DNA of 62,996 nt from Halanaerobium sp051746665 (GCA_051746665.1 JBNJFG010000004.1:1-62996), one strand, 5' to 3'; counted from the first letter of the stretch, positions 49,566-59,320 are shown. Translations and numbers: made by a program. The notes: a model not told the origin generated them from the letters alone.

Positions 49566-49850
49566 TTAATTTAGAGCAAAAAAATTGTTGAATATCCCTA
49601 AATATTTTACCTCACTATCTGATTTTTCCAAAGTAAAAACGGTAAAAAATACATAATCATCTACTTCTGTTTGTAATTCCAACATAGGTGCAGCAACTGC
49701 TCCTCCAAAAAATCTTTCTATATCATTTTCAGCTTGAGACCTTATTTCAGCAACACCCCAGTTTATAAATTCTTCTCGAGAAGGATTTGTCACAGCTGCA
49801 GAAAGTAAAATAGTGAAAATGATAATTAAAACAATTAAAATTCTTTTCAT
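49566..49850 (-). CDS. DUF4359 exported small protein
   Basis: 94 aa with an N-terminal hydrophobic signal or anchor (MKRILIVLIIIFTILLSAAV), then TNPSREEFINWGVAEI and a C-terminal VDDYVFFTVFTLE...VKYLGIFNNFFAL, which match the small DUF4359 family (TNPS motif, YLGIFxxF end). The function is unknown; it is likely membrane-anchored or secreted. It immediately follows comB (adjacent stop and start), so the two are co-expressed. Confidence 0.8.
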   Translation of the reverse strand: MKRILIVLIIIFTILLSAAVTNPSREEFINWGVAEIRSQAENDIERFFGGAVAAPMLELQTEVDDYVFFTVFTLEKSDSEVKYLGIFNNFFALN

Positions 49851-50549
49851 TTAACTCACCTCTTCCTTTTTTAGTTGATAAATATCTTCTGCTATTTTTA
49901 CGGCTTTAATAACAAAATTAAATTTATTAATTTTTAAACAGTATTCAAAATCTTCCTTAGGCATTTCTGTTTGAGTTGATTCCACAAAAAATCTATCCCC
50001 AGCTGGTGTTCTTAATCTATTTTTGATTTCATCTTGACTTAAAATTTCTTTATTCTCTAATAATTTATTTAATTCCTGGACATATAGATTATCTTCATCT
50101 GCCTCAGTTATCCCATTATTGCCCATTGCAACAATTGAAATGATATCTGCTTTTTTATTTTTTATATATTTTGCAGCAGCAGCTATATTTACAAAACTTC
50201 CGGTGATGATTTCATCAGCACCAGCGGCTTTAATTATACCTTTAGTGCCTGCACTTGTGCTTAAAACTATCTCTTTACCAGAAAAATCATGCTGTGAAAT
50301 AAAATAAGGAGAATTATTATAATCAAAATCAGCTAACTTTATTCCTTTTCTTTCACCTATTAAAACAGGAGAATCTAACTCATTTTTTAATTTTTTAGCT
50401 GTTTCAATTTTACTAACTATAAAAATTTTATCTGCTTGTCTATCAAAAAGATAAGCTGCAGTTGTATAAGCTCTAAAAACATCTACAATAACTGTTAAGC
50501 CTTTTGCTTTTTTAGCACCTTTTAAAAATTTTAAATTTTTAATTTTCAT
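49851..50549 (-). CDS. comB: 2-phosphosulfolactate phosphatase family protein (ComB)
   Basis: 232-aa member of the ComB family, which in methanogens dephosphorylates 2-phosphosulfolactate for coenzyme M synthesis; in non-methanogens the role is not settled. Characteristic segments are VIVDVFRAYTTAAYLF, VLIGERKGIKLADFDYNNSP, VLSTSAGTKGIIKA and VAMGNNG...DEDNLYVQ, including the conserved Asp, Arg and Ser/Thr of the metal/phosphate site. Start ATG 50549 follows AAAGGAG. Lies downstream of recJ and upstream of the DUF4359 gene. Confidence 0.88.
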   Translation of the reverse strand: MKIKNLKFLKGAKKAKGLTVIVDVFRAYTTAAYLFDRQADKIFIVSKIETAKKLKNELDSPVLIGERKGIKLADFDYNNSPYFISQHDFSGKEIVLSTSAGTKGIIKAAGADEIITGSFVNIAAAAKYIKNKKADIISIVAMGNNGITEADEDNLYVQELNKLLENKEILSQDEIKNRLRTPAGDRFFVESTQTEMPKEDFEYCLKINKFNFVIKAVKIAEDIYQLKKEEVS

Positions 50550-50618
50550 TTCGTTACTCCTTTTATCAAAATTGTATTATAAATAAATATTATAACTAAA
50601 ATCCAACTAAAGCTTTAT

Positions 50619-52913
50619 TTAACTAAATCTACTATTAATCAATTTCTCTATTTTTGTAACTTCTTTATTTTGCATAAACCTTCTAAAAGCAGAACTTTCC
50701 TTTAAAAGATTTTGTAGATTTTTCCTACACAAATTAGACTTACCTAAATCTTTTTCTCCACCTTTTGTAATTAAAACTTCTTGATATGATAAATATTCAT
50801 AACTAATCATAGCTTCTGCTCTTAAAAACTCTAATGCTCTTTTTATAGTAATTTCACCTGTTTCAAGCGCTAAAGCTGCCTGTCCTAAGTTTAAAATCCC
50901 ATTTTCTTTTTTTAGACTATATTTTACTAAAGATAAAAATTTTCTTATAAATTTATTTAATTTTTTAGTTTGAGTTTTAGAGTTTATTAATATGATTTTT
51001 TCAGCACCAGTTAAAATTATAATCTCTTTTAAAACTGAAATCGAATGTGGAATTGTGATTAAAATTAAATTTTTTGCTTCTCTAAAATAATTGCGATTTA
51101 TAAGTGGATAAAAATCATATTCTTCTAAGCCCTCAGCAAAATAAACTGTATTTTTAACACCAGTTTTAATTTCAGTTAAATCTTTATCTCTCCAATCAAT
51201 TATTTTGATTTTGTTTTTAGTTTCTTTTGTTGTTTGAAAATTTTCATTTAGATTTTTTTGTGGCTCTAAAGCTTTAATCTCAAGCTGTAAACTTTTGTTG
51301 CCTCGATAAGTATTTTCTGTTAATCTACAGGCAATTTTTTGAGTATAACTACTTTCTATATCTCCAGCCCACCACCAAAGAGCCGTTATTTTATGATCTT
51401 GATTTCCTAAAACAAGGCGTTTGTGTTTACCAGCAGATATTTCACGACTGCTTAAAATATCAGCTTCTAAATAGAAAATAGGTTCTGGATTTGCTTCACC
51501 AAATGGTGCAAAAAGTCTCAAAGTTTTATAAAATTCTTCGCTAATTTTAGGAATTTTTAAATTTAGATCTGCCTTTATTTCAAGTTCAGAATCAATTTTA
51601 TCAAGTTTTTGATCAATTAACCTCTGTAGTCTTAATTTAAATTTTTCCAATCTATCTTTTTTTAATGAAAATCCTGCTGCTGCAGCATGACCTCCATGTT
51701 TTTCTAAAAGATCAGAGCACTCAGAAATCAGATTATTAATATTAATTCCATCAATTGAACGAGCTGAGCCTGTTATTAGTTCACTCTGCTGATTAGAAGT
51801 CATCAAAACTGCTGGAACCTGATAATTCTCTGTTATTCTACCAGCAGCAATTCCAATTACTCCCTGGTGCCAATCAGAGTTATAGCTAATCACTGCCTTT
51901 CTCTGCTGAGTGGTAATTTTTTTTTCTAAATCTAAATATATTTTTTGACTAATTTCTTTGCGGTGCTGATTAATTTGATTTAATTCTGCTGCCAGACCCG
52001 CTGCGGTTCTTTTATCTTCTGCTAAAAGTAATTTCAATCCTTTTTCTGCACTATCAATCCTGCCAGCAGAATTTAACAAAGGACCTATTTGAAAGCCCAA
52101 TGTTTTTTCATTAATCTCCAATGGATTAATATCAAGCTCATTATAAAGAGCTATTAAACCTATTCTTTCTGTATTTTTCAATTTTTTTAAACCTGTTTTA
52201 AATAAATAACGATTTTCACCTTTTAGTGGAACCACATCTGCTATTATTGCAAGCAATAATAGGTCTAAATATTTTTTTTCTTCACCTTTTTTGCCTACTT
52301 TTTCAAATACTGCCTTTATTAAAAAATAAGCCATTCCAGCACCAGGAAGCCAATACCCTTGATGCTCTTCTGACAACAACCTAGGAGAAATAACATAATC
52401 TGCTGGTGGTAATTGTTCAGGTAAATCATGATGATCAGTTACAATAAAATCCATACCTAAATCTTTTGCAAACTTAACTTCATCATAATTGCTTATACCA
52501 CAGTCACAGCTAATAACCAGATCAATTTCATCCTGATATGATGCTAAGACCTCTTTATTAAGGCCATATCCTTCTTTAAAACGATCAGGGATGTGATAAC
52601 TTATTTGATTACTCAAATGCCGAAGCCCTCCAACTAAAATTGAAGTTGAGCTAATTCCATCAACATCATAATCTCCATAAATTAAAATATTACTCTCTTT
52701 TTTAATGTGTTCTAAAATAAAATCTACAATCTCCATAATTTTTGGGAAATCAATTATATTTAAAGGAGTATATTTTTCCGGCTCAATAAAACTCATTAAT
52801 TCATCTATAGATTTTAAACCTCTTTTTTCAGCCAAACAAGCAATTTTTTCACTCCCTAGATATTCAACTAATTCTTTTTTAGGTTCAAATTCTTCAGACT
52901 TAGTTATTTTCAT
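50619..52913 (-). CDS. recJ: Single-strand DNA exonuclease RecJ
   Basis: 764-aa DHH-family 5'-3' exonuclease for recombination and mismatch repair. Core motifs: LIYGDYDVDGISSTSIL, VISCDCGIS, VTDHHDLP and NSAGRIDSAEKG, then DHHA1 (NSDWHQGVIGIAAGRI and KHGGHAAAAGFSL with the GGHxxAAG signature). An OB-like domain and a long C-terminal extension (~600-764), common in Firmicute RecJ, follow. It is 10 nt after a membrane-protein gene and downstream of the AddAB-like set, so it may act in the same end-processing pathway. Confidence 0.95.
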   Translation of the reverse strand: MKITKSEEFEPKKELVEYLGSEKIACLAEKRGLKSIDELMSFIEPEKYTPLNIIDFPKIMEIVDFILEHIKKESNILIYGDYDVDGISSTSILVGGLRHLSNQISYHIPDRFKEGYGLNKEVLASYQDEIDLVISCDCGISNYDEVKFAKDLGMDFIVTDHHDLPEQLPPADYVISPRLLSEEHQGYWLPGAGMAYFLIKAVFEKVGKKGEEKKYLDLLLLAIIADVVPLKGENRYLFKTGLKKLKNTERIGLIALYNELDINPLEINEKTLGFQIGPLLNSAGRIDSAEKGLKLLLAEDKRTAAGLAAELNQINQHRKEISQKIYLDLEKKITTQQRKAVISYNSDWHQGVIGIAAGRITENYQVPAVLMTSNQQSELITGSARSIDGININNLISECSDLLEKHGGHAAAAGFSLKKDRLEKFKLRLQRLIDQKLDKIDSELEIKADLNLKIPKISEEFYKTLRLFAPFGEANPEPIFYLEADILSSREISAGKHKRLVLGNQDHKITALWWWAGDIESSYTQKIACRLTENTYRGNKSLQLEIKALEPQKNLNENFQTTKETKNKIKIIDWRDKDLTEIKTGVKNTVYFAEGLEEYDFYPLINRNYFREAKNLILITIPHSISVLKEIIILTGAEKIILINSKTQTKKLNKFIRKFLSLVKYSLKKENGILNLGQAALALETGEITIKRALEFLRAEAMISYEYLSYQEVLITKGGEKDLGKSNLCRKNLQNLLKESSAFRRFMQNKEVTKIEKLINSRFS

Positions 52914-52923
52914 TTATAACCTC

Positions 52924-53502
52924 TCAATCTGTATACTCAAAAACTATTTTTGAATCTAGATATCTAAAATATCTTTTTTTCTTATTTTTAAGTTCCCGAC
53001 TACCAAAAAAGAAAATTGAAAACGCCTCCCATAAAAAGACCCAACCACCTACAAATAAACCTTCCATCAATAGTGAAATTAGAAGTGATAAATCTTTGTT
53101 TTCTGGAATTATATAAGCCGTAATCAAAAATAAAACTCCCATTGAAATATAAGTAGCTATCTTTTTATTATTATTTTTTAAATTTTGATCAATAAAAAAT
53201 AAATTCATTCTAAAATTATTTTTAATGGTTGCTTTAGAGTCTGCTTCCATTTTTTTATTTTTTTTATCTTCCGGTAAATAGAAACAGAGTTCTATATTTT
53301 CTTTTATCGGCAGCTCATAACTTGCTCTTTCTAAAAATTGACTTAGCTCAGGATCAAGTTCTTTACGGTCAAGTTCAGAGCCATCCCAGCTATTAAAAAG
53401 ATCTTCATATTTATCTAAGTTAAGTTCAATTAAATAAGCATTGTTGTGTCGATTAGTATGATAAATATAGCGCAGCTGATAACTATCTTGCTTTTCAAAC
53501 AT
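52924..53502 (-). CDS. Hypothetical protein with two membrane helices, 192 aa
   Basis: An N-terminal ~115-residue soluble, charged part (YLIELNLDKYEDLFNSWDG, PIKENIELCFYLPED) is followed by two hydrophobic segments (KIATYISMGVLFLITAYIIP and LLISLLMEGLFVGGWVFLWEAFSIFFF) and a basic tail. No family recognised. Its ATG 53502 has no close ribosome site; the nearest, GAGGTGAG at 53539-53546, is separated from it by a perfect hairpin, which may fold away to shorten the gap. Sits between a nuclease gene and recJ. Confidence 0.65.
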   Translation of the reverse strand: MFEKQDSYQLRYIYHTNRHNNAYLIELNLDKYEDLFNSWDGSELDRKELDPELSQFLERASYELPIKENIELCFYLPEDKKNKKMEADSKATIKNNFRMNLFFIDQNLKNNNKKIATYISMGVLFLITAYIIPENKDLSLLISLLMEGLFVGGWVFLWEAFSIFFFGSRELKNKKKRYFRYLDSKIVFEYTD

Positions 53503-53510
53503 AAATTTAC

Positions 53511-53532
53511 GAATAAACTTTTAAGTTTATTC
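53511..53532 (-). promoter_or_regulatory. Hairpin between ribosome site and start codon
   Basis: Perfect 10-bp inverted repeat GAATAAACTT/AAGTTTATTC with a 2-nt centre, placed between GAGGTGAG and the ATG at 53502. A second AT-only palindrome lies at 53554-53574. Confidence 0.6.
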
Positions 53533-53600
53533 TATAAACTCACCTCATTTTTTAAATTTATTTTAAATAAATTTAATATTAATTTTCAAAAATAATCAAA

Positions 53601-54398
53601 TTAAAATTCTATTTCTTCGACTGATTCCCAGTCAAGATTCAAATCTAAATCATCTTCTATTATTTCCTTGTTTTCTGTCTTTTTCCCCCTGCAAATCGGT
53701 CTATATTCGCAAAATTGACATTTGTTTAATTCTGCTGTTAATGGAAATTTATCTTCATTTAAAATTTCATTAATTAATTTTTTAAAATAGTTTTTATCTT
53801 TCTCAAATTTATTAATATCATATTCTATTCTTATTTCTTGCTTTGGATAACGAGGATTCCAGTAGATAAGCTCTGGCATATTTTTAAGTTGATATTCAGC
53901 AGAAAAATAATCATAACCAGCTTCAAATAATAAGTATAAATAAAAGCGACTTTGCATAGAATTTTTAATGTCTTTTTCATATAAGCTTTTTTTATCAGTT
54001 TTCCAGTCAAAAACAATAAATTTTTTTAAAGATTGATTATATTTTAAAAGATCGTATTTAGCTAGTAATTTTAATTTATCCTTTTGATAACGAAGTTCTT
54101 GTTCTGCAGAGACAACATTTTCAGCCTTGGAAAAAGATCTCAATCTATTTAGCCAGGATTGTAGCGGCTGTTTAGAACTCAAAACTGTTTCTCCCATAGT
54201 TTTGTTATAATATCTTTCTGCTAAAAGATGAAATTGTCTTCCCTGTTTTAAATCATTTTTAACTTCTTCGTTCATTCCCCATTCAGCAGGCCAATACAAT
54301 CCATCTAGATATCTATATCTAAAACGCCTCCGACAGTTTTTGAAAATAGAAAGAGCAGATTGAGAAAAATATAAATCGGTTAAATTTTTAAAAGCCAT
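53601..54398 (-). CDS. PD-(D/E)XK nuclease with Fe-S site, RecB/AddB/Cas4-like
   Basis: 265-aa stand-alone nuclease. The fold begins with FSQSALSIFKNCRRRFRYRYLDG (Cys22, as in AddB and Cas4), followed by GRQFHLLAERYY, AKYDLLKY, the catalytic DWKTDKK, and QxxxY-type MQSRFYLYLLFEAGY. The C-terminal CQFCEYRPIC completes a four-Cys [4Fe-4S] clamp. This is what the nuclease domain of AddB looks like when free-standing. It follows the UvrD-like helicase gene by 15 nt, so it probably acts in a complex with the two helicase-like proteins in DNA end processing. Confidence 0.9.
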   Translation of the reverse strand: MAFKNLTDLYFSQSALSIFKNCRRRFRYRYLDGLYWPAEWGMNEEVKNDLKQGRQFHLLAERYYNKTMGETVLSSKQPLQSWLNRLRSFSKAENVVSAEQELRYQKDKLKLLAKYDLLKYNQSLKKFIVFDWKTDKKSLYEKDIKNSMQSRFYLYLLFEAGYDYFSAEYQLKNMPELIYWNPRYPKQEIRIEYDINKFEKDKNYFKKLINEILNEDKFPLTAELNKCQFCEYRPICRGKKTENKEIIEDDLDLNLDWESVEEIEF

Positions 54399-54413
54399 TT
54401 ATTTTTGCTCCTT

Positions 54414-56606
54414 TCAACTACTGCTCTTTTTTTTCTCAATAAACTTTTTTAAAGAACTGAAAATAAAAGCAGGATCTTTATCCCATTTACCATGTTTTTG
54501 ATGAGTGCTTAAAAATAAATTACGACGAGCACGAGTGATTCCTACATAAAGAAGTCGTACCCTTTCTGCTATCAATTTTTGTCTCGCTTTATAATCAGCA
54601 TTTCGTTCTTTTTTTTCATTCAAAATATATTCTAATTCAGCTCTAGCAGAAGCTTTAGGATTTTTTATTTCTTCATTTAAATAAAACTTTTCTCCCATAA
54701 AATAATCATCATTATCATGCTGAAAATGACTTGAAGTTAGACTGCCAATAAAAACTGTATCCCATTCCATACCTTTGGCTTTATGAAGAGTTGATAAAGT
54801 TACTTGATCAGGTTTAGCCTCAAAACCTTCCATTTCAGTTAATGTTTCAGCAAATTGTTTAATGCGGTCTCTTATTTCAGGAAGTTCTGCAGTTAACTGA
54901 TCTAATCGCCAGGCAGGATTTTCTTTTAAAAGTCTGCCAAATTCTAAGGCTAAGTTTTGAGCCAGAGCCAGTTTTTTTCCTGTAAGACCAATTCTTTCTG
55001 CCAGAAATAAAACAAGCTCATCAGGAGGTAAATCCATCGAAGCTTCAAGCCAGCCCTGAATTTGGATTAAACTTTTAAAAAAATCTTCAAAAACTTCTTT
55101 TTGTCTAAATTCCCTGCCAAAATTGTCTCGATTTAAACCTGATAAAGGGAAAATAATTTCATGATTTTGATTATCCTTTAAGATCTCGTCTAAAAGTTTG
55201 TTGAATTCTGGTTTTTCTTTTCCAAAAATTTCAGCAAAAATTAGCTTTAAGTTATCAGCAGAAGCTGGAGATGTTAAAAATTTTAGTATAACTTCTAATT
55301 CAGTTAAAAACACATCATTAGAACTGCTGCCAGCAAGCTGAAATTCCCCTCCCAAATTATTGATTTCTCTTGCTATTTCTTCCAGCTGCCAACCTGTAGG
55401 CATCAATACTGCAGTTGTTTCTTTATTATTTTCTTTTGCTTTTCTTAATGCTTGCTTTGCTATAAATTGTTTTTCTGTTTTCCAATTTTTAAAAGCTTTA
55501 ATTCCTATTCTATAATCTTCAGGCTGTGGATTAGGAGCTGGATCATCACTAGAAGCTGCTTTTATATATTTAGTTTCTAAAGGATCTATCTCTCTTTCTG
55601 AAAATTCTTCTTGACTCCAGTCAACAATATAGTTTGCTAGATCAATAATATCTTGACTGCTGCGGCTGGAAACTGCCATAGTTTCAACTTTAACATCCTC
55701 TTTTTTACAGTAGCTGCGAAAAATTTCTGGATCTGAAAGAGTAAATGTACCGGTAATTGCCTGATTACTATCGCCAACTCTGACTAAATTATTGTTTTCT
55801 CCAGCCAGTAAATAGAGCATCTCTTCCTGTGCTTGATTTGAATCTTGAGCTTCATCTTCAAAAATATATGCATATTGAGAAGCAATTCGCTTAGCAAAAT
55901 CATTATCTTCTTTTAGTAATTTCAAACTTTGTTGAACCAGATCATCAAAATCTAAAAGTCCTGCCTGAGCCATTCTAAATTCATATTCAGAAAATATCTC
56001 TGCTGCTGGAGTTAAAATGTTTGCAGATTTAAGATTTGAGTATTTAATCATATTTTTTAATTCTTCTCCAGCAAGCAGTTTAAGTTTAAAATATGAAATC
56101 ATTGAGGCCACAAAAGCTGGAAAATCTTCTTCTTCCCATTTTTTTAAGTATTTATCAAATCGATAGCTATTTTTTTCTAAATTAAAAAATTGCTTTAATA
56201 ATTCATTATTTTCCCCTGCCCATTTACGACATAAATCTTTAATCCAACGATAACGTTTACTTGATTCAATTAATTCAAAATCTTGATTTATTAATCTTGC
56301 CTCAGGTTTCTCTTTAATAATACCTAAAGCAAGTGAATGAAGTGTTTTAACACTGTAGCCGCGACTCCTAGGAAGTCCTTTTTCTGCCAGAAAATCTCCA
56401 ATTCTTTTGCGGAAATTTGCAACAGCTGAATTCATATATGTTACTATCAATATTTTTTGATCATTTTGTAATTCTGAGGCAATTAGTTCTGCTGCCAGAT
56501 GAGCAAGAACTGTTGTCTTACCTGCTCCTGGAACAGCTGGAACAGCAAGCTGTCCACCTCTATATTCTAATACCTCTTTCTGTCCAGGTCTGGGTTTAAA
56601 ATCCAT
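54414..56606 (-). CDS. UvrD/AddA-like superfamily 1 helicase
   Basis: 730-aa ATP-dependent DNA helicase without a nuclease domain. Motifs: AVPGAGKTT at 24-32 (Walker A), VTYMNSAVANFRKRI (Ia), FEDEAQDSNQAQEEM (II), VGDSNQAITGTF (III), VSSRSSQDI (IV), LSTLHKAKGMEWDTVFIG (V) and LLYVGITRARRNL (VI). AddA proteins normally exceed 1100 aa and end in a RecB nuclease; here that domain is a separate gene. It is 2 nt from the upstream 659-aa gene, suggesting a fixed complex. Confidence 0.9.
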   Translation of the reverse strand: MDFKPRPGQKEVLEYRGGQLAVPAVPGAGKTTVLAHLAAELIASELQNDQKILIVTYMNSAVANFRKRIGDFLAEKGLPRSRGYSVKTLHSLALGIIKEKPEARLINQDFELIESSKRYRWIKDLCRKWAGENNELLKQFFNLEKNSYRFDKYLKKWEEEDFPAFVASMISYFKLKLLAGEELKNMIKYSNLKSANILTPAAEIFSEYEFRMAQAGLLDFDDLVQQSLKLLKEDNDFAKRIASQYAYIFEDEAQDSNQAQEEMLYLLAGENNNLVRVGDSNQAITGTFTLSDPEIFRSYCKKEDVKVETMAVSSRSSQDIIDLANYIVDWSQEEFSEREIDPLETKYIKAASSDDPAPNPQPEDYRIGIKAFKNWKTEKQFIAKQALRKAKENNKETTAVLMPTGWQLEEIAREINNLGGEFQLAGSSSNDVFLTELEVILKFLTSPASADNLKLIFAEIFGKEKPEFNKLLDEILKDNQNHEIIFPLSGLNRDNFGREFRQKEVFEDFFKSLIQIQGWLEASMDLPPDELVLFLAERIGLTGKKLALAQNLALEFGRLLKENPAWRLDQLTAELPEIRDRIKQFAETLTEMEGFEAKPDQVTLSTLHKAKGMEWDTVFIGSLTSSHFQHDNDDYFMGEKFYLNEEIKNPKASARAELEYILNEKKERNADYKARQKLIAERVRLLYVGITRARRNLFLSTHQKHGKWDKDPAFIFSSLKKFIEKKKSSS

Positions 56607-56608
56607 TA

Positions 56609-58588
56609 TTACTCTCCTCTCACATCAAACCAGCGATAAAGTGGTCCTTCTTGCTCTCTACCACTGCTGTTTAAAAAACTATCTGCTATATATATACCTT
56701 TTTTTACTTTGTAAATTAAACTAATCAAAAAATCACTTAGCTGATTTAATCGTATTTGTTGATCGACCAGATCATCCCAAACTTTATGCTGCTGCCATTG
56801 TTCAGTATAAATATACGGATTAACTAATTCTTTAGCAATGCTCTGCATCCAATCACTGCTTGAAATATCAAGCAGGAATAAATAATCAACACCATTTAAT
56901 TCAGGTGAAAATAAAAACTTATAAGGTGAAGCCAGTATAACTCCTCTTTCTTTTTCCTGACCTTTAAAAAGAGTTTCTGCAGCAAGAGTTCCCTCATAAA
57001 TCATATTTATATACCGCTCACTTAAATCATCTTTTTCTTGATGAAAATTTTCTACTGCTTGATGAAACCGAGCCACTGATTCAATCATCTGTCTACAGGC
57101 AAAAATATCTTCCTGAGAAGGGTTTAAAGGTGCCAAAAGTTCACTAAAAACTAATTGAAAAAAATCTTCTATTTCCAATTTTTCTTCTTTTTTATCATGC
57201 ATCCAATCTTTTAAATAGTCATATTTTTCTGCAGACTGAAAATTTATTTTTTCTCTTAAATTAGAATCATCAAGATCAATAAATTTCATTCCCGAAGCCG
57301 CAATTTCTTCTGCTAGTATATAAGAACGTAAAGGATCTAATTCTAAAAGTAGAGAAAGAGCCTGCTGTAATGATGAAACTCCAACAATATTCGTCCGGTT
57401 ACAATGAAATAAATATAATATTAAAAGCGCTCTGGCAAAAGGAATATCAATTAAACGTTTAGATCGATTAAAATTACTTAACTGATACCCATTTTTTTCT
57501 AAAATCTTTTCTAAACTAAAACTTAAAACTTTATCAATTTTAGGAGAAATAACTGCTATTTCATCCGCTTTAACTCCTTTTTTAAGCAGAGAAATAATTT
57601 TTTTACCAACATTAATTAACATTTCTCCTCTTAGTTCACTATCTATTTCTTCTAACAAAAGTTTTGACTGCACTAAATTTGATCTTCTTTCCTTTACTAC
57701 TTTTTTTATTTCTCCTGCCAGTTCACTACTTGATTTTGCCGCAGTATAACTTTCTTCTAATTCAATTATTTTTGCTTCCGAATTAAAGAATTTATTTTTT
57801 GCTGAAGCGGGATTGCCTCCAAAAAATCTGTTAAAACCACCACTTTCATTAAAAGTGAAGATCCCCTGCAGATTTAATTCAGTTAAAGTTTTTATTAAAT
57901 TTTGTCCAGCAGGAATAACTTTTTCTAAATCATCTACTAGCAAATAATCATATTTATTATTTAAATTATTAAGATATTCTGGATTAGCCAGCAAAAATTT
58001 ATTAAATAAAGTTACTGCAGCTGAATAATCAAAGAGTCGATAATTTAGTGAAAAATTTCTAAAAGTCTTCATAATTTCTATTGACTGTTCAGCATATTCT
58101 TTCCTCTCTGCATCATTTTGTGTCCAGCTCAACAACCGCTGCTGTAATTCTTCAAAATCAAGCATATTAAAGGCAGCCAGATTTAAGTTATCAATTAACT
58201 GAACCGCAATTTGAACTGGTCTAGCTTTAATGTTCCGAAAATAGGCTTTATCTTTTCTATATTTTGCAACATAGTTACTCATTAAAAAATGAGAGGTCTC
58301 TATATTCATAAAAGTTGGCTCAATTACTTGATTTTCCCCACTATATTTTCTTTCTACAGCTGGCCAATGTTTATTCAGCTGTTGATTTACAAAACCAAAA
58401 TAAGTATAAATGTTTAGGTTACCAACCATTTTTAAATTAATTTCTTCTCTAAATTGACTGACAGAACGAGCAGAATTTAAAAACAATAATACTTTTTCAC
58501 TACCAATTTCAGAAGCCAGCCTCTGATATTCTTCTTTTAATTTTGAACTTTTACCACTACCTGTGCTTCCACTGTAAATTTTATACAC
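56609..58588 (-). CDS. AddB-like helicase-fold protein lacking nuclease domain
   Basis: 659 aa. It begins with a P-loop GSTGSGKSS at 7-15, then TYFGFVNQQL, YLLVDDLEKVIPAGQNLIKTL as a Walker-B-like element without the DExQ of true helicases, and IELEESYTAAKSSSELAGEI. This degenerate helicase core resembles AddB (1100+ aa), which acts as a Chi-scanning partner and not a motor. The C-terminal Fe-S nuclease of AddB is absent and only isolated Cys occur. First gene of the set; followed by the helicase and nuclease genes. Confidence 0.75.
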   Translation of the reverse strand: MYKIYSGSTGSGKSSKLKEEYQRLASEIGSEKVLLFLNSARSVSQFREEINLKMVGNLNIYTYFGFVNQQLNKHWPAVERKYSGENQVIEPTFMNIETSHFLMSNYVAKYRKDKAYFRNIKARPVQIAVQLIDNLNLAAFNMLDFEELQQRLLSWTQNDAERKEYAEQSIEIMKTFRNFSLNYRLFDYSAAVTLFNKFLLANPEYLNNLNNKYDYLLVDDLEKVIPAGQNLIKTLTELNLQGIFTFNESGGFNRFFGGNPASAKNKFFNSEAKIIELEESYTAAKSSSELAGEIKKVVKERRSNLVQSKLLLEEIDSELRGEMLINVGKKIISLLKKGVKADEIAVISPKIDKVLSFSLEKILEKNGYQLSNFNRSKRLIDIPFARALLILYLFHCNRTNIVGVSSLQQALSLLLELDPLRSYILAEEIAASGMKFIDLDDSNLREKINFQSAEKYDYLKDWMHDKKEEKLEIEDFFQLVFSELLAPLNPSQEDIFACRQMIESVARFHQAVENFHQEKDDLSERYINMIYEGTLAAETLFKGQEKERGVILASPYKFLFSPELNGVDYLFLLDISSSDWMQSIAKELVNPYIYTEQWQQHKVWDDLVDQQIRLNQLSDFLISLIYKVKKGIYIADSFLNSSGREQEGPLYRWFDVRGE

Positions 58589-58673
58589 TGTCAGCCTCCT
58601 TAACTTATTAAATAAACAAAATTTTAGTTAAATGCTTATTCTCCTGCTTATTTTTCTATTATTATTTTTTTAT

Positions 58674-59162
58674 TTAGTAAATTTCAATAAAAAACCAGAT
58701 CATCAAAAATATCTGCATACTTAGTCTAACAGCTGTACTTGTTAAAAAGGCAAAAATACTTCCTAATGCAAGTTTAAATGAATCTTCTTTATTCCTACTC
58801 TGCCAGTATTCCGTAACAAATATTAAGATGAATGGTGCAATTATTAAACCTAAAGGTCCTAAAAATATTGTTCCAAACAGCATTCCCACAACCGCTGCAA
58901 ATATAGTTCTATTACTTCCACCACGTTTTTTAATAAAATAAGCATTTGCTAAATAATCTGCAAAAAATATAAGAACTGTTATCAAAATTGCTCCTATCCA
59001 AAAATATAGAGAATAGTTTATATCTGTTTTAATTATTTTAAATAAAATAACGGCTGCCCAGAAAAAAACAGAGTCAGGCAGAACTGGCAAAAATATTGCA
59101 GCAATTTCAACCGCAAATAAAATAAGCACCATAATTACTAAAAATATATCCAATTTTCCCAC
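58674..59162 (-). CDS. DUF456 integral membrane protein
   Basis: 162 aa with four or five transmembrane helices: LDIFLVIMVLILFAVEIAAIFLP, FFWAAVILF, YFWIGAILITVLIFFADYLANAYFIKKRGG, GMLFGTIFLGPLGLIIAPFILIFVTEYW and the C-terminal pair. The glycine-rich ADYLANA...KRGGSNRTIFAAVVGMLFG...GPLGLIIAPF matches DUF456, a family of unknown function. Single gene between the peroxiredoxin and AddB-like genes, on the same strand as both. Confidence 0.85.
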   Translation of the reverse strand: MGKLDIFLVIMVLILFAVEIAAIFLPVLPDSVFFWAAVILFKIIKTDINYSLYFWIGAILITVLIFFADYLANAYFIKKRGGSNRTIFAAVVGMLFGTIFLGPLGLIIAPFILIFVTEYWQSRNKEDSFKLALGSIFAFLTSTAVRLSMQIFLMIWFFIEIY

Positions 59163-59268
59163 TCCCTATTAGATGACATATCGCTGTATTTTAAATTGTT
59201 TTGGTTTATAAATTATAATTTGATCTGTTATCTTTCTCAAGCTAAATTTAATTATAACATAAATAACA

Positions 59269-59320
59269 AAGAGCAAGCAAAAAACCCTGCTTATCAAAAA
59301 CAGGGAATTTACTTGCTCTT
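59269..59320 (-). terminator. Nested hairpin terminator after peroxiredoxin gene
   Basis: Inner stem CCCTG/CAGGG (59285-59305) with TTTTTTGC following on the minus strand, enclosed by an outer 9-bp perfect repeat AAGAGCAAG/CTTGCTCTT (59269-59277 with 59312-59320). Confidence 0.7.
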
